Positions 1-10,116 of a stretch of 64,000 bases of DNA are shown piece by piece. This stretch comes from Actinomycetospora lemnae (GTDB taxonomy: Bacteria; Actinomycetota; Actinomycetes; Mycobacteriales; Pseudonocardiaceae). The stretch is from positions 1-64,000 of the forward strand of contig NZ_JAQZAO010000002.1 of NCBI RefSeq assembly GCF_028737315.1, read 5' to 3'. The notes under the pieces are model-generated. The model made no database searches. It was not told where the DNA came from and worked only from the letters and a program-made list of their open reading frames with translations. The first letter of the stretch is position 1. Every line of letters begins with the position of its first letter. Both the position numbers and the translations under genes were made by a program.

Positions 1-1
1 C

Positions 2-132
2 CACCACCGGCTCATCCACCACGGCCAGTGGCAGGTCACCATCGTCGACGGGCTGCCCTGGTTCACCCCACCACCCTGGATCGACCCCGACCAACGACCC
101 CGACCCGGCGGCCGACCCCGCGTCCCCTCTGA
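2..132 (+). CDS. C-terminal end of an HNH endonuclease of the DUF222/13E12-repeat type (partial)
   Basis: The frame starting at base 2 reads HHRLIHHGQW followed by GLPWFTPPPWIDP, the usual C-terminus of the actinobacterial DUF222-HNH endonuclease family, where HHR/H..H closes the HNH metal site. The body of the gene lies outside the window. Family members normally stop a few residues after the PPPWIDPDQ segment. Here this frame has no stop and stays open into the next gene at 227; the nearest TGA (130-132) is in another frame. A one-base frameshift or a lost stop is likely, so the given end is only that TGA. These proteins are abundant actinobacterial paralogues and need not indicate a mobile element. 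Confidence 0.6.
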   Translation, partial: PPAHPPRPVAGHHRRRAALVHPTTLDRPRPTTPTRRPTPRPL

Positions 133-187
133 ACCCGGGCACCGCGGGGCGGACGCCCCGCCGAGCAGCCGAGTCCACAGAGTTCCC

Positions 188-1648
188 TCAGTACCCCCGG
201 GCCCCGGGCTCGATCATGCTGGCGCCGTGACGGAGTTCTTCGGCGCCCCGACCCCCACCCGCGGGCGCGGTCCCGGCCCCGCGGGGCGGGCGGTCCTGCT
301 GGTCCTGTGGATCGTGATGGGGGTGATGCCCCTGGTCGCCTCGGTCGGCGACCTGGAGCTGGCCACCGGCCGTGCCGGCGTCCCGGGCACCCTGACCGTC
401 GACGAGTGCATCACCCTCGGCCAGGGCCGCTACGACTGCCACGGCACCTTCGTCCCCGACAGCGGCGACCCGGCGATCGCGGTCGACGCCACCCCGGACT
501 CCGAGGCCGGCGACGTCGTCCGCGCCCGGCTCGACACCGAGACCGGCCGCGCGGTGCCCACCGGGACCGCCGGCGTGCTCACCGCCCTGGCCGTGCCGTT
601 CCTCGGCGTGGCGGTCCTGGCGCTCCTGCCCGCCGTCGCGATGTGGGCGACGGGCCGGCTCCGCCACGTCCGGACGGCGCTGGTCGTCGGGGTGCCGCTG
701 GCCGTGCTCGCCGCGATCGGCAGCCTCGTCGGCCTCGTCGCCGCCGCCTGACCCGGAGGGCGAGCCGGCTCGCGCCCCCGACCGCTCCGCCCCCACACCC
801 GCCGCGACGACGGCGGCGATGCCGACCACGGCCTCGAGCGTCGGCACCTGCGCGAGCAGCACCGCCCCGATCCCGAGCGCGATGGCGGGCTCGAGGCACA
901 TGAGCGTGCCGAAGGCAGCGGTGGTGAGCCGGCGCAGGGCCAGCAGCTCCAGGGTGAACGGCAGGACCGGCAGCAGCAGCGCGATGCCGAGGCCCGCGAG
1001 CAGCACCGTCGCGTCCAGGCCGCCGGCCTCGGCAGAAGCGACCAACCCCGGCCCGGCCACGGCCCCTGCCACCAGCCCGGCGACGGGCATCGAGACGGCG
1101 AGGCCGGTGATGCCCGTGACGTGGTCGCCGACCCGCTGGGTGAGCACGATGTAGCCGGCCCAGCAGCACGCCGCGGCCAAGGCGAACGCGACGCCGGCGG
1201 GGTCGAGGCCGGACTGCCAGGGATGGGTCAGCAGCACCACCCCGACCGCGGCGAGCAGCGCCCAGCCCCGCGCACGCCCCCGACCGCGGACGAGCGCCAC
1301 CCCGAGCGGTCCGAGGAACTCCAGCGCGGACGCCGTGCCCAGGGGGATGCGGGCGATCGCCTCGGTGAAGAGGATCGTCAGCCCGGCCGTCACCGTCCCG
1401 AGCGCCACGCACGCCAGCAGGCTCGCGCGGGTGAACGCCGTCGGCCGCGGCCGCACGATCACGAGCAGCAGGACCCCGGCGAGCACCAGCCGCAGGCACG
1501 CCGTGCCCGCGGGCCCGATCCGCTCGAACAGACCCACCGAGAGGGCGAGCCCGAGCTGCACGGAGAACATGGCCGCCAGCGCCATGGCAGCCCCGGTGCG
1601 GGCGGAGGTCGAGGGACTCGCGGGGAGCGTGGGCGTCACGGCATCCAT
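188..1648 (-). CDS. EamA/DMT-family exporter (RhtA-like), apparently lacking its normal stop
   Basis: Residues 1 to about 295 form the ten hydrophobic segments of a DMT-superfamily exporter of the RhtA type, a family known for export of amino acids and related metabolites. After about residue 295 (near position 760) the sequence changes to low-complexity charged residues ([12 protein letters not shown] and similar) that are antisense to the 227-751 gene, so the functional end is probably near 750 and the stop codon has been lost or frameshifted. Start is ATG at 1648; GTG at 1639 is an alternative with TTGGAT 7 nt upstream. It faces a LysR gene across 75 bp containing a T-N11-A box, so it is probably that regulator's target. 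Confidence 0.75.
   Translation of the reverse strand: MDAVTPTLPASPSTSARTGAAMALAAMFSVQLGLALSVGLFERIGPAGTACLRLVLAGVLLLVIVRPRPTAFTRASLLACVALGTVTAGLTILFTEAIARIPLGTASALEFLGPLGVALVRGRGRARGWALLAAVGVVLLTHPWQSGLDPAGVAFALAAACCWAGYIVLTQRVGDHVTGITGLAVSMPVAGLVAGAVAGPGLVASAEAGGLDATVLLAGLGIALLLPVLPFTLELLALRRLTTAAFGTLMCLEPAIALGIGAVLLAQVPTLEAVVGIAAVVAAGVGAERSGARAGSPSGSGGGDEADEAADRGEHGQRHPDDQRRPDVAEPARRPHRDGGQERQDRHAEERHGQGGEHAGGPGGHRAAGLGVEPGADDVAGLGVRGGVDRDRRVAAVGDEGAVAVVAALAEGDALVDGQGARDAGTAGGQLQVADRGDQGHHPHHDPQDQQDRPPRGAGTAPAGGGRGAEELRHGASMIEPGARGY
215..220 (+). promoter_or_regulatory. Putative -10 element for a leaderless gene at 227
   Basis: CATGCT lies 6 nt before the GTG start at 227. The same hexamer stands 6-7 nt before GTG starts at 6043 and 7156. 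No Shine-Dalgarno is present in the gap, so transcription probably begins at or next to the GTG. Confidence 0.4.
227..751 (+). CDS. Small membrane protein of unknown function
   Basis: A 174-residue protein starting at GTG. Hydrophobic segments at about 23-41, 116-140 and 150-172 suggest three membrane helices. Between the first two is a polar region of about 75 residues with two cysteines (61 and 71, in [12 protein letters not shown]) that would lie outside the membrane and could form a disulfide. I do not recognise the family. Codons end almost always in G or C, which supports this strand over the antisense frame of the EamA gene that runs through it. It is in frame with the HNH fragment upstream with no stop between, but its own promoter-like hexamer and GTG argue that it is a separate gene. 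Confidence 0.6.
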   Translation: MTEFFGAPTPTRGRGPGPAGRAVLLVLWIVMGVMPLVASVGDLELATGRAGVPGTLTVDECITLGQGRYDCHGTFVPDSGDPAIAVDATPDSEAGDVVRARLDTETGRAVPTGTAGVLTALAVPFLGVAVLALLPAVAMWATGRLRHVRTALVVGVPLAVLAAIGSLVGLVAAA

Positions 1649-1675
1649 CCAAGAGCGCGCGAACGTCCACGTCCA

Positions 1676-1692
1676 CGTGAGAATCCTTCACG
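1676..1692. promoter_or_regulatory. LysR-type operator (T-N11-A dyad)
   Basis: CGTGA at 1676-1680 and TCACG at 1688-1692 form a perfect inverted repeat around 7 nt. T1678 and A1690 match the T-N11-A core bound by LysR regulators. It lies between the divergent EamA and LysR genes, about 25-45 bp upstream of the likely EamA -10, the usual place for an activator recognition site. Confidence 0.55.
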
Positions 1693-1710
1693 AACCGTCC
1701 GCAGATCACG

Positions 1711-1716
1711 GACAAT
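1711..1716 (+). promoter_or_regulatory. Putative -10 element of the LysR gene
   Basis: GACAAT ends 7 nt before the GTG at 1724, consistent with leaderless transcription from that codon. This favours GTG 1724 over ATG 1715, which overlaps the hexamer. Confidence 0.4.
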
Positions 1717-1723
1717 GTGCGTC

Positions 1724-2617
1724 GTGGACACCCGCCGCCTGCCCTACCTCGTCGAGTTCGCACGGCACGGGTCGATGCGGGTCGTGGCCGAGACGATGGG
1801 CACGAGCACGTCGGTGGTGTCCCAGCAGATCGCGGCGCTCGCCCGCGAGACCGGGGCGCCGCTGGTGGAGCCGGACGGCCGCCGCTCCCGCCTCACCGCC
1901 GCGGGCCACCGCCTCGCCGAGCACGCCCGCACGATCCTCGCGGCGGTCGAGACCGCGGAGCGCGACCTCGACCCGCACGCCGAGCCGCGCGGGCAGGTGC
2001 GGGTCGCGGGGTTCGCGACGGCGATCCGCCGGGCGCTCATGCCGACCGTCGCCGCGCTCGCCGCGACCCACCCGCTGGTGACGCTGACGATCCGCGAGTA
2101 CGAGCCGGCCGAGGCGCACGCGATGCTCATGGCCGACCGCATCGACCTCGCCCTGACCTACGACTACGACCTCGCGCCCGCACCCCTCGACCCGGACCTC
2201 ACGGCGTCCCCGCTGTGGTCGACCCCGTGGGGCCTCGCCGTGCCCGAGGCCGCGGCGCCGGACGCGACCCCCGACGCCGCGGGCGTCGTCGCGGCCTTCC
2301 GCGACCAGGCGTGGATCGGCAACTCGCGCAACACCGCCGACGAGCAGGTCCTGCGCACCCTCGCCTCGATGGCCGGTTTCCCGCTGCGCATCACGCACGA
2401 GGCGGACAGCCTCGACCTCGTCGAGGACCTCATCCTCGCGGGCCTCGGCGTCGGCCTGCTGCCGCAGGACCGCCCGCGCCGCCCCGGCATCGCGGTCGTG
2501 CCCCTGCGTGACCCCGGCGTGCACCTGCGGGCGTCGGCGGTGACGCGCCGGGGACACGCCGCGTGGCCGCCGCTGGCGCTCGTGCTGGACCGGGTCGCCC
2601 GGACAGCCACGTCCTGA
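1724..2617 (+). CDS. LysR-family transcriptional regulator
   Basis: About 297 residues, normal for the family. The N-terminal winged helix-turn-helix (about 1-60) has the typical order MDTRRLPYLVEFARHGS then a recognition helix around SVVSQQIAAL. The rest is the periplasmic-binding-like effector domain, with the conserved late LILAGLGVGLLPQ segment. It is divergent from the EamA exporter with a T-N11-A box between them, so regulation of that exporter and of itself is the likely role; the inducer cannot be told. GTG 1724 is chosen because it aligns with family starts and with the -10-like hexamer; ATG 1715 would add three residues. The gene ends directly against the UvrA gene on the other strand with no room for a separate terminator. 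Confidence 0.85.
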   Translation: MDTRRLPYLVEFARHGSMRVVAETMGTSTSVVSQQIAALARETGAPLVEPDGRRSRLTAAGHRLAEHARTILAAVETAERDLDPHAEPRGQVRVAGFATAIRRALMPTVAALAATHPLVTLTIREYEPAEAHAMLMADRIDLALTYDYDLAPAPLDPDLTASPLWSTPWGLAVPEAAAPDATPDAAGVVAAFRDQAWIGNSRNTADEQVLRTLASMAGFPLRITHEADSLDLVEDLILAGLGVGLLPQDRPRRPGIAVVPLRDPGVHLRASAVTRRGHAAWPPLALVLDRVARTATS

Positions 2618-5053
<2,436 letters not shown>

Positions 5054-5102
5054 CGGGTCTCCGTCTCCCTGCTGGTCGGTCGGGTGCTCGGCGGGACGGC
5101 CG

Positions 5103-5522
5103 TCACTTCACCTCGAAAATGCGGATCATGTTGCCGGCGGGGTCGCGCAGGGCGCAGTCGCGCACGCCCCAGGGCTGGTCGGTGGGCTCCTGGACGACGT
5201 CGGCGTCCCCCGCCTGCAGGCGCTCGAAGGTCGCGTCGACGTCCGGCGTGGCGAGGTTGATGCCGGCGTAGGTGCCCTTGGCCATCATCTCGGCGACGAC
5301 GCGCCGCTCGTCGTCGGTGATCCCCGGGTCGGCCGTCGGGGGGTGCAGCACGATCGACGTGCCCGGCTGGCCGGGCGGCCCGACGGTGATCCAGTGCATG
5401 TCGCCGTACTCGACCTCCTTGCGCACCTCGAAGCCGAGGGTGTCGCGGTAGAAGGAGATCGCGGCCTTCGCGTCGTCGTGCGGGAGGTAGGCCTGGTAGA
5501 TCGTGATGTCGGTGCTCGCCAT
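5103..5522 (-). CDS. VOC (glyoxalase/bleomycin-resistance fold) protein
   Basis: 139 residues with the paired beta-alpha-beta-beta-beta modules of the vicinal oxygen chelate fold; the C-terminal DPAGNMIRIFEV is a typical VOC ending. Substrate unknown; such proteins include dioxygenases, thiol transferases and drug-binding proteins. Start ATG 5522 gives MASTDITIYQAYL, a normal N-terminus. It begins 5 bp after the stop of an AraC-type gene, the frequent AraC-VOC pairing in actinobacteria, and is followed by the class II UvrA, so co-transcription is likely. Confidence 0.82.
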   Translation of the reverse strand: MASTDITIYQAYLPHDDAKAAISFYRDTLGFEVRKEVEYGDMHWITVGPPGQPGTSIVLHPPTADPGITDDERRVVAEMMAKGTYAGINLATPDVDATFERLQAGDADVVQEPTDQPWGVRDCALRDPAGNMIRIFEVK

Positions 5523-5527
5523 GGCGC

Positions 5528-5977
5528 TCACGCTAGGGAGGGCGCCGCGGCCGGTGCTTCTCGATTCCTGATCGGTCGCGTGACCTTGCGGGCGACGCAC
5601 GGCGACATGCCCTCGGCCTCGTGGGACGCGTCGCGGCGGTAGGCGCTCGGCGACATGCCGACGAGCTCGGTGAAGCGGGTGCTGAACGTGCCCAGCGAGG
5701 AGCAGCCGACGGTGAAGCAGACCTCGGTGACGCTGAGGTCGCCGCGGCGCAGCAGCGCCATCGCCCGCTCGATGCGGCGGGTCATGAGGTAGCTGTAGGG
5801 CGACTCGCCGTAGGCGCGGCGGAAGGCCCGGCTGAGGTGCCCGGCCGACATGTGCGCCCCGCGGGCCAGCGCCTCGACGTCGAGCGGCTGGGCGTACTCA
5901 CGGTCGATCCGGTCGCGGACGCGGCGCAGCCGCGCGAGGTCGCGCAGGTGCTCCTCGTGGGACGCTCGGCCGGTCAT
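5528..5977 (-). CDS. AraC-family regulator, DNA-binding domain only
   Basis: 149 residues. Two helix-turn-helix motifs span about residues 10-110: LDVEALARGAHMSAGHLSRAF, then VTEVCFTVGCSSLGTFSTRF with the family signature ending GMSPSAYRR. There is no separate ligand-binding domain, so it is a minimal MarA/SoxS-like AraC protein. Start ATG 5977 was chosen because anything upstream is the antisense of the 12-bp repeat tract of the neighbouring + strand gene. It lies 5 bp upstream of the VOC gene and divergent from the 2H phosphoesterase (65 bp between starts), both possible targets. Confidence 0.82.
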   Translation of the reverse strand: MTGRASHEEHLRDLARLRRVRDRIDREYAQPLDVEALARGAHMSAGHLSRAFRRAYGESPYSYLMTRRIERAMALLRRGDLSVTEVCFTVGCSSLGTFSTRFTELVGMSPSAYRRDASHEAEGMSPCVARKVTRPIRNREAPAAAPSLA

Positions 5978-6030
5978 CGGGTGGATCGTGCCACGGGCCG
6001 CCCGACCTGCGGGAGCGCCTCGTCGGGCGG

Positions 6031-6036
6031 CATGCT
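6031..6036 (+). promoter_or_regulatory. Putative -10 element for the leaderless 2H phosphoesterase gene
   Basis: CATGCT ends 6 nt before GTG 6043, identical in sequence and spacing to the element at 215-220. It supports the GTG as the real start and so places the repeat tract inside the coding region. Confidence 0.4.
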
Positions 6037-6042
6037 CGGGTC

Positions 6043-6750
6043 GTGGCCGACCCGCCCGCCGACCCGCCCGCCGACCCGCCCGCCGACCCGCCCGCCGACC
6101 CGCCCGCCGACCCGCCCGCCGACCCGCCCGCCGACCCACCGATCGACCCACCGATCGACCCGACCGCGCGTCGCACGATGATCGCGGCGCTGGTCCCGGA
6201 GGCCGAGCCGCTGGTCGGGGCGTTCCGCGACGAGCTCGACCCGACGGCGCGCCGGGGCCTGGGCGCGCACCTCACGCTCGTGTACCCGTTCGTCGTCCCG
6301 GCCGAGGTCACGGCGACGACGCTCGCGACGCTGCGGGCGGCGGTGGCGCCGGTCCCGGCGTTCTCGTGCACCTTCGGCGAGCTGCGGTGGTTCGGGTCGC
6401 GCGTGCTGTGGCTGGCGCCCGACGGGGAGCACGCCGTGGACGCGTTTCGGGAGATCGCCGAGCGGGTCCACGCGGCGTTCCCCGACCTGGCGCGCGAGGA
6501 CCGCGAGCTCGTCCCGCACCTGACGGTCGGGCTGCGCCGGGCCGCCTCGACCGCGGCCCTGCGCCGAGCCGAGGCCGCGCTCGCGCCCCGGCTGCCGCTG
6601 ACCGTGCGCGTCGAGGCCGTGCAGCTCCTCGTGCGCACCGAGACGTGGGACGTCGGTGCGGAGGTGCCGCTGGGCGTCGCTCCTGGTGTCAGTCCTTCTG
6701 GACCGTCCGGGCCAGGATCCCCAGCGTCGCCTGGATCGAGTGCGGGTTGA
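6043..6750 (+). CDS. 2H phosphoesterase / 2'-5' RNA ligase-like protein with an ADPP-repeat N-terminus
   Basis: 235 residues from GTG 6043. The two HxT motifs of the 2H superfamily are HLT at 76-78 (in AHLTLVYPF) and HLT at 159-161 (in PHLTVGL), which form the catalytic pair for 2',5'- or cyclic-phosphodiester bonds in RNA or nucleotides. Residues 2-33 are eight ADPP units followed by IDPP, encoded by a 12-bp tandem repeat. The domain proper begins near [10 protein letters not shown], and ATG 6178 is the alternative start that would leave the repeat untranslated. The 3' end overlaps the convergent SRPBCC gene by 62 bp. Physiological substrate unknown. Confidence 0.75.
   Translation: MADPPADPPADPPADPPADPPADPPADPPADPPIDPPIDPTARRTMIAALVPEAEPLVGAFRDELDPTARRGLGAHLTLVYPFVVPAEVTATTLATLRAAVAPVPAFSCTFGELRWFGSRVLWLAPDGEHAVDAFREIAERVHAAFPDLAREDRELVPHLTVGLRRAASTAALRRAEAALAPRLPLTVRVEAVQLLVRTETWDVGAEVPLGVAPGVSPSGPSGPGSPASPGSSAG
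6046..6165 (+). repeat. 12-bp tandem repeat, eight copies plus degenerate tail
   Basis: The unit GCCGACCCGCCC is repeated from 6046 to 6141 (the eighth copy has one changed base), followed by two ATCGACCCACCG-like units. The period is four codons and the frame encodes Ala-Asp-Pro-Pro. Perfect copies at this length suggest recent slippage expansion and variable copy number between strains. It is not a CRISPR: there are no spacers. Confidence 0.9.
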
Positions 6751-7156
6751 TCACCGGGAAGATGTCGCGGGCGGCCCACTCGGGGTGGATGGCCGACCAG
6801 TCGTGGTACGAGGTCACGCGCGTGCCGTCCTCGGCCGGCTCGAGCCGGTAGCCGTAGACGTGGCCGATGTACGGGCGCACCTGGCCCTCGATCGTCCAGG
6901 CGATCTCGCGGTCCTGGTCGTAGACGGTGATGACGACGTCGACGTCGTAGCGCCCGAGCGGGCGGTCGCCGAGGGCCTCGCGGTCCATGTGGACGGTGAA
7001 GCGGTCGCCGACGCCCTGGACCGGCTCGCCGGTCGCGGACATGAGCATGCCCGAGCTGTCGATGGCGACGTGGCCGTGCGGGTCCCGCAGCACGTCGAAG
7101 ACGGTCGCCGGCTCGGCGTCGATCCACCGGGTGACTTCGATGCGCTGCTCGCTCAC
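6689..7156 (-). CDS. SRPBCC-fold (START/Bet v1-like) lipid- or aromatic-binding protein
   Basis: 155 residues. It opens with [20 protein letters not shown] and contains [10 protein letters not shown] and [12 protein letters not shown], the layout of polyketide-cyclase/dehydrase-type SRPBCC proteins, which have a helix-grip fold with a deep hydrophobic cavity. Ligand unknown. GTG 7156 has CATGCT 7 nt upstream and is preferred; ATG 7168 would overlap that hexamer. The gene is convergent with the 2H phosphoesterase and overlaps its end by 62 bp. Confidence 0.75.
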   Translation of the reverse strand: MSEQRIEVTRWIDAEPATVFDVLRDPHGHVAIDSSGMLMSATGEPVQGVGDRFTVHMDREALGDRPLGRYDVDVVITVYDQDREIAWTIEGQVRPYIGHVYGYRLEPAEDGTRVTSYHDWSAIHPEWAARDIFPVINPHSIQATLGILARTVQKD

Positions 7157-7163
7157 GGCGCGG

Positions 7164-7169
7164 AGCATG
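7164..7169 (-). promoter_or_regulatory. Putative -10 element for the SRPBCC gene
   Basis: On the minus strand CATGCT ends 7 nt before GTG 7156, the third occurrence of this hexamer at this spacing in the window. Confidence 0.4.
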
Positions 7170-7276
7170 TCACCACGAGTGGCACACAACCGTCTGCACC
7201 CGTCCGGCCTCCGCCGGAACAGCCGTCCGGCCCGCCGCGTTGTGTCGAGTGCAGGCGAGACCGAGGAGGTAAATCG

Positions 7277-7804
7277 GTGGCCACTCAGACCGCGATCCTG
7301 GCCGGCGGGTGTTTCTGGGGTGCCCAGGAGCTGCTGCGCCAGCGGCCGGGCGTCCTCTCGACCCGGGTCGGCTACTCCGGCGACCCGAACACCCCGAACG
7401 CCACCTACCGGCGTCACGGCGACCACGCCGAGGCCGTCGAGGTCGTGTTCGACGACGAGGTGATCTCGTACCGCGAGATCCTCGAGTTCTTCTTCCAGAT
7501 CCACGACCCGTCGACGAAGAACCGGCAGGGCAACGACATCGGTCGCAGCTACCGGTCGGCGATCTACTACACGACTCCCGAGCAGGAGCGCGTCGCGCGC
7601 GACACGATCGCCGACGTCGACGCCTCGGGCCTGTGGCCGGGCAAGGTCGTCACCGAGGTGGAGCCGGCCAGTGAGTTCTGGGAGGCCGAGCCGGAGCACC
7701 AGGACTACCTGCAGAAGATGCCCTGGGGCTACACCTGCCACTTCGTCCGCCCGGGCTGGGTCCTGCCGAAGCGCGAGGCGAGCACCGGGACGAGCCAGGC
7801 GTGA
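7277..7804 (+). CDS. msrA: Peptide-methionine (S)-S-oxide reductase
   Basis: 175 residues. The catalytic GCFWG motif is at residues 11-15 (Cys12 attacks the sulfoxide); the downstream [12 protein letters not shown] and EPEHQDYLQ segments are also MsrA hallmarks. It reduces methionine-S-sulfoxide in proteins and free methionine using thioredoxin or mycothiol-linked reductants. GAGGAGGT at 7263-7270 is a strong Shine-Dalgarno 6 nt before GTG 7277. The stop overlaps the GTG of the next gene (GTGA), so the two are translationally coupled. Confidence 0.93.
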   Translation: MATQTAILAGGCFWGAQELLRQRPGVLSTRVGYSGDPNTPNATYRRHGDHAEAVEVVFDDEVISYREILEFFFQIHDPSTKNRQGNDIGRSYRSAIYYTTPEQERVARDTIADVDASGLWPGKVVTEVEPASEFWEAEPEHQDYLQKMPWGYTCHFVRPGWVLPKREASTGTSQA

Positions 7805-8607
7805 CGGCCGTCGAGGAGGACCTCGCGACGAGCTGGGCCGCCTGGCACGCAGAGCGCGAGGAGACCCTCCGCGCCCCGCACGGGTGGCTCAGCCTCACCG
7901 CGCTGTACTGGCTCGACGGGGCCGATGACGCTGCCCGCACCTACCCGGAGCTCCCGGGGACGTGGCGGGCCGTCGACGGCGGTGTGGAGATCTCGGCGAG
8001 CGCGGCCGACGGCGTGTCCGTGGACGGCGCGCCCGTCGACGGCACCACCCGCGTCGAGCCCGTCGACGGCAAGCCGGGCGTGCTCGTCGCGGTGGGGGAG
8101 CGGCGCGTCGAGGTGATCCGTCGCGAGGAGCACCTCGCGCTGCGTATCCGCGACCCGCAGGCGCCGACCCGGCAGCGGTTCGCCGGGGTGCCGGCGTTCC
8201 CGGTCGACGCCGAGTGGATCGTCACCGGGCGCTTCGAGGCCTGGGACGCGCCGCGCCGGATCGACGTCGACACCGTCGTCGACGGCCTCGGGTTCCACCC
8301 GACGGCCGTGGGCACGGTGCGCTTCACCCTCGGCGGCGAGGAGCAGGAGCTCGTGGCCCTGGGCGACGGCGAGCCGGGCGAGGAGCTCAAGCTCCACTTC
8401 CGCGACGGCACCTCGGGGGAGAGCACCTACGGCGGCGGGCGCGTCCTGCGCACCGCGCCGCCGGCGGCCGACGGGTCGGTGTCGATCGACCTCAACCGCA
8501 CGATCAACCTGCCGTGCGCGTTCACGGCCTCGGCGACCTGCCCGCTCCCGCCCGCGGGCAACACCGTCACCGTGCCGGTCGCGGCGGGGGAGAAGACGCC
8601 CGTCTGA
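7801..8607 (+). CDS. DUF1684 protein
   Basis: 268 residues. It starts with a [27 protein letters not shown] segment and ends with [20 protein letters not shown], both conserved in DUF1684, whose Cys-containing C-terminus resembles a metal- or substrate-binding site. Biochemical function is not established. GTG 7801 overlaps the TGA of msrA, so it is expressed with the methionine sulfoxide reductase; an oxidative-stress role is an inference from that context. A strong hairpin follows at 8685-8734. Confidence 0.8.
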   Translation: MTAVEEDLATSWAAWHAEREETLRAPHGWLSLTALYWLDGADDAARTYPELPGTWRAVDGGVEISASAADGVSVDGAPVDGTTRVEPVDGKPGVLVAVGERRVEVIRREEHLALRIRDPQAPTRQRFAGVPAFPVDAEWIVTGRFEAWDAPRRIDVDTVVDGLGFHPTAVGTVRFTLGGEEQELVALGDGEPGEELKLHFRDGTSGESTYGGGRVLRTAPPAADGSVSIDLNRTINLPCAFTASATCPLPPAGNTVTVPVAAGEKTPV

Positions 8608-8684
8608 CCTGTCCGACCTGTCCGACCCTCGTGCCCGACGTCGGCGACCTGCTGCCGTCGACGCGGGTTCCCCGGCGCGCTGAG

Positions 8685-8734
8685 CCCTCGTGAGCGGACT
8701 TGCGAGCTATGGCTGGAGAGTCCGCTCACGAGGG
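8685..8734. terminator. Bidirectional terminator, 16-bp perfect stem
   Basis: Arms at 8685-8700 and 8719-8734 are perfectly complementary over 16 bp around an 18-nt loop, between the convergent DUF1684 and methyltransferase genes. There is no T-tract, as is common in high-GC actinobacteria. The TGA of the minus-strand gene (8726-8728) lies inside the right arm. Confidence 0.75.
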
Positions 8735-9469
8735 GCGGCAGTCGCGGCAGGGGCGGTAGCCCGCGGCGCGGGCGCGCGCCAGGCTCGGGAAGCCGTGCCG
8801 GTGGGCGGTGGTGATCCGGCGGGCGTGGTGGCAGGTCGGGAAGCATACGACGCCCGTGGTGTCGCTGCCGACGAGCCGGGTGCCCGCGGCCGCGAGCGCC
8901 TCGAGGTGCGCGAGCTCCACCCCCTCGCGCTCGAGCAGGGCGACCTTGTCCGCGCGCCCCGAGAGGTACTGCCCGACGTCGCCGTCGGAGCGCACCACCC
9001 GGTGGCACGGCACGAGCAGCGGCACCGGGTTGCGCGCCAGCACCGTGCCGACGGCCCGCACCGCGGCCGGGTGCCCGGCCTCCCGGGCGACCCAGCCGTA
9101 GGGCCGGATCTGACCCGCGGGGATGCGGGCGGTGACGGCGAGGACCTCGCGGGCGAACGGCGTCAGGTCCCCGAGGTCGAGGGCGGGTCCCTCGCCGCGG
9201 CCCCGCAGCGCCGGCAGCAGCCCGCGGGGGGCGCGCGGCGCCGGGCGCACTGGGCGGCCGTGGCGGCTGCGGTAGTCCTCGAGGAACGCGTCGAGCTCGC
9301 CGGCGAACGCCGCCGGCCGCAGCAGCCGCACACCCCGGGCACCCACGACGGCGTACACCTCGCCGAGCGGGCCGGGGACGCGCAGCCAGCCGTCGACGAC
9401 CCGGTCGGCGAGGGTCGCGGGGGCGGGCTCGGCGAGGTCGCGGAGCGCCGCGAGCACCGGGTCGGTCAT
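8726..9469 (-). CDS. Methylated-DNA--protein-cysteine methyltransferase with a C-terminal Ada-type zinc domain
   Basis: 247 residues. The DNA-alkyltransferase core has the acceptor motif PCHRV (Cys155) after the winged-helix segment IRPYGWVAREAGHPAAVRAVG. It removes alkyl groups from O6-guanine in a one-turnover reaction. The last 45 residues carry CFPTCHHARR and YRPCRDC, the four-cysteine zinc site of the Ada N-terminal domain, here placed after rather than before the catalytic core. The N-terminus (residues 1-32, DPVLAALRDLAEP) is extra and short. ATG 9469 overlaps the stop of an ECF sigma gene (ATGA), in the place where an anti-sigma factor is usually found. Confidence 0.85.
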   Translation of the reverse strand: MTDPVLAALRDLAEPAPATLADRVVDGWLRVPGPLGEVYAVVGARGVRLLRPAAFAGELDAFLEDYRSRHGRPVRPAPRAPRGLLPALRGRGEGPALDLGDLTPFAREVLAVTARIPAGQIRPYGWVAREAGHPAAVRAVGTVLARNPVPLLVPCHRVVRSDGDVGQYLSGRADKVALLEREGVELAHLEALAAAGTRLVGSDTTGVVCFPTCHHARRITTAHRHGFPSLARARAAGYRPCRDCRPS

Positions 9470-10029
9470 GAGGTCTCCTCCGTGCTGGTCAGGCGGGTGC
9501 GCAGGGCGGCGAGCCCGCGGGCGGCGTGCGAGCGGGCGGTGCCCTCGCTGCACGCGAGCACCGCGGCCACCTCGGCGACGGGCAGGTCGACGACGTGGCG
9601 CAGCACCACCGCGGTGCGCTGGGCGACGGGCAGCGTCGCGAGCAGGGCGGCGAGCCGGTCGCCGAGGTCGGTGCCCTCCGCCCGCTCGGCGGGTCCGGGA
9701 GCGGGGCTGGCGCGGTCGGGCGGGTCGGCGGCGCCGTCGGTGCGGGGGCGGCGGGCGGCGTCGCGGCGGTCGTTGCGGGCGGTGTTGAGCAGGATCGTGA
9801 GCAGCCAGGGCCGCAGGTCCAGCCGGGCGATGCGGTCGGGGTCGTAGCCGCGCAGCGCCCGGTAGGCCCGGAGGAACGCCTCGGCGGCGAGGTCCTCCGC
9901 GTCGGCGGCCCGCTCGGCGGTGCGCCGGGCGACCGCGTGCACCACGTCCCCGTGGGTGCGCACCAGCGCCTCGAACCCCGCGTCGAGGTCCTCGCTCAGC
10001 GCGGCGCGCAGCTGCTCGTCGTCCGCCAC
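9466..10029 (-). CDS. ECF-type RNA polymerase sigma factor
   Basis: 187 residues. Sigma region 2 is around AEDLAAEAFLRAYRALRGYDP and region 4 around LPVAQRTAVVLRHVVDLPVAEVAAVL with the helix-turn-helix ending GTARSHAARGL. It belongs to the small sigma70-like factors that direct RNA polymerase to stress promoters. GTG 10029 is the only reasonable start, as the preceding Val is GTT. It is divergent from a VOC gene (87 bp) and overlaps the methyltransferase gene downstream by 4 bp, which suggests a joint alkylation or genotoxic stress response (inference). Confidence 0.85.
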   Translation of the reverse strand: MADDEQLRAALSEDLDAGFEALVRTHGDVVHAVARRTAERAADAEDLAAEAFLRAYRALRGYDPDRIARLDLRPWLLTILLNTARNDRRDAARRPRTDGAADPPDRASPAPGPAERAEGTDLGDRLAALLATLPVAQRTAVVLRHVVDLPVAEVAAVLACSEGTARSHAARGLAALRTRLTSTEETS

Positions 10030-10103
10030 GTCGGGGAGAACACCACAGCCGCGGACTCCGTGGCGGCCTCCGATTCCTGCAAGACGGTCGACCGTGCCCG
10101 GGG

Positions 10104-10109
10104 CAGGCT
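10104..10109 (+). promoter_or_regulatory. Putative -10 element for the VOC gene at 10117
   Basis: CAGGCT ends 7 nt before ATG 10117, with no Shine-Dalgarno between: a leaderless layout. Confidence 0.4.
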
Positions 10110-10116
10110 CGCCGCC

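Noticed and set aside
2..132. HNH endonuclease fragment as sign of an intron, intein or phage
   Set aside because: The C-terminal sequence is that of the DUF222 family, a common chromosomal paralogue group in actinobacteria; no splice or attachment structure is seen.
5978..6151. Arg/Gly repeat N-terminus (GRRA units) for the AraC protein at 5528-5977
   Set aside because: That extension is the antisense of the ADPP repeat of the plus-strand gene; the AraC domain starts normally at ATG 5977.
6046..6165. CRISPR-like repeat array
   Set aside because: The 12-bp units are contiguous with no spacers and encode protein; no cas genes are present.
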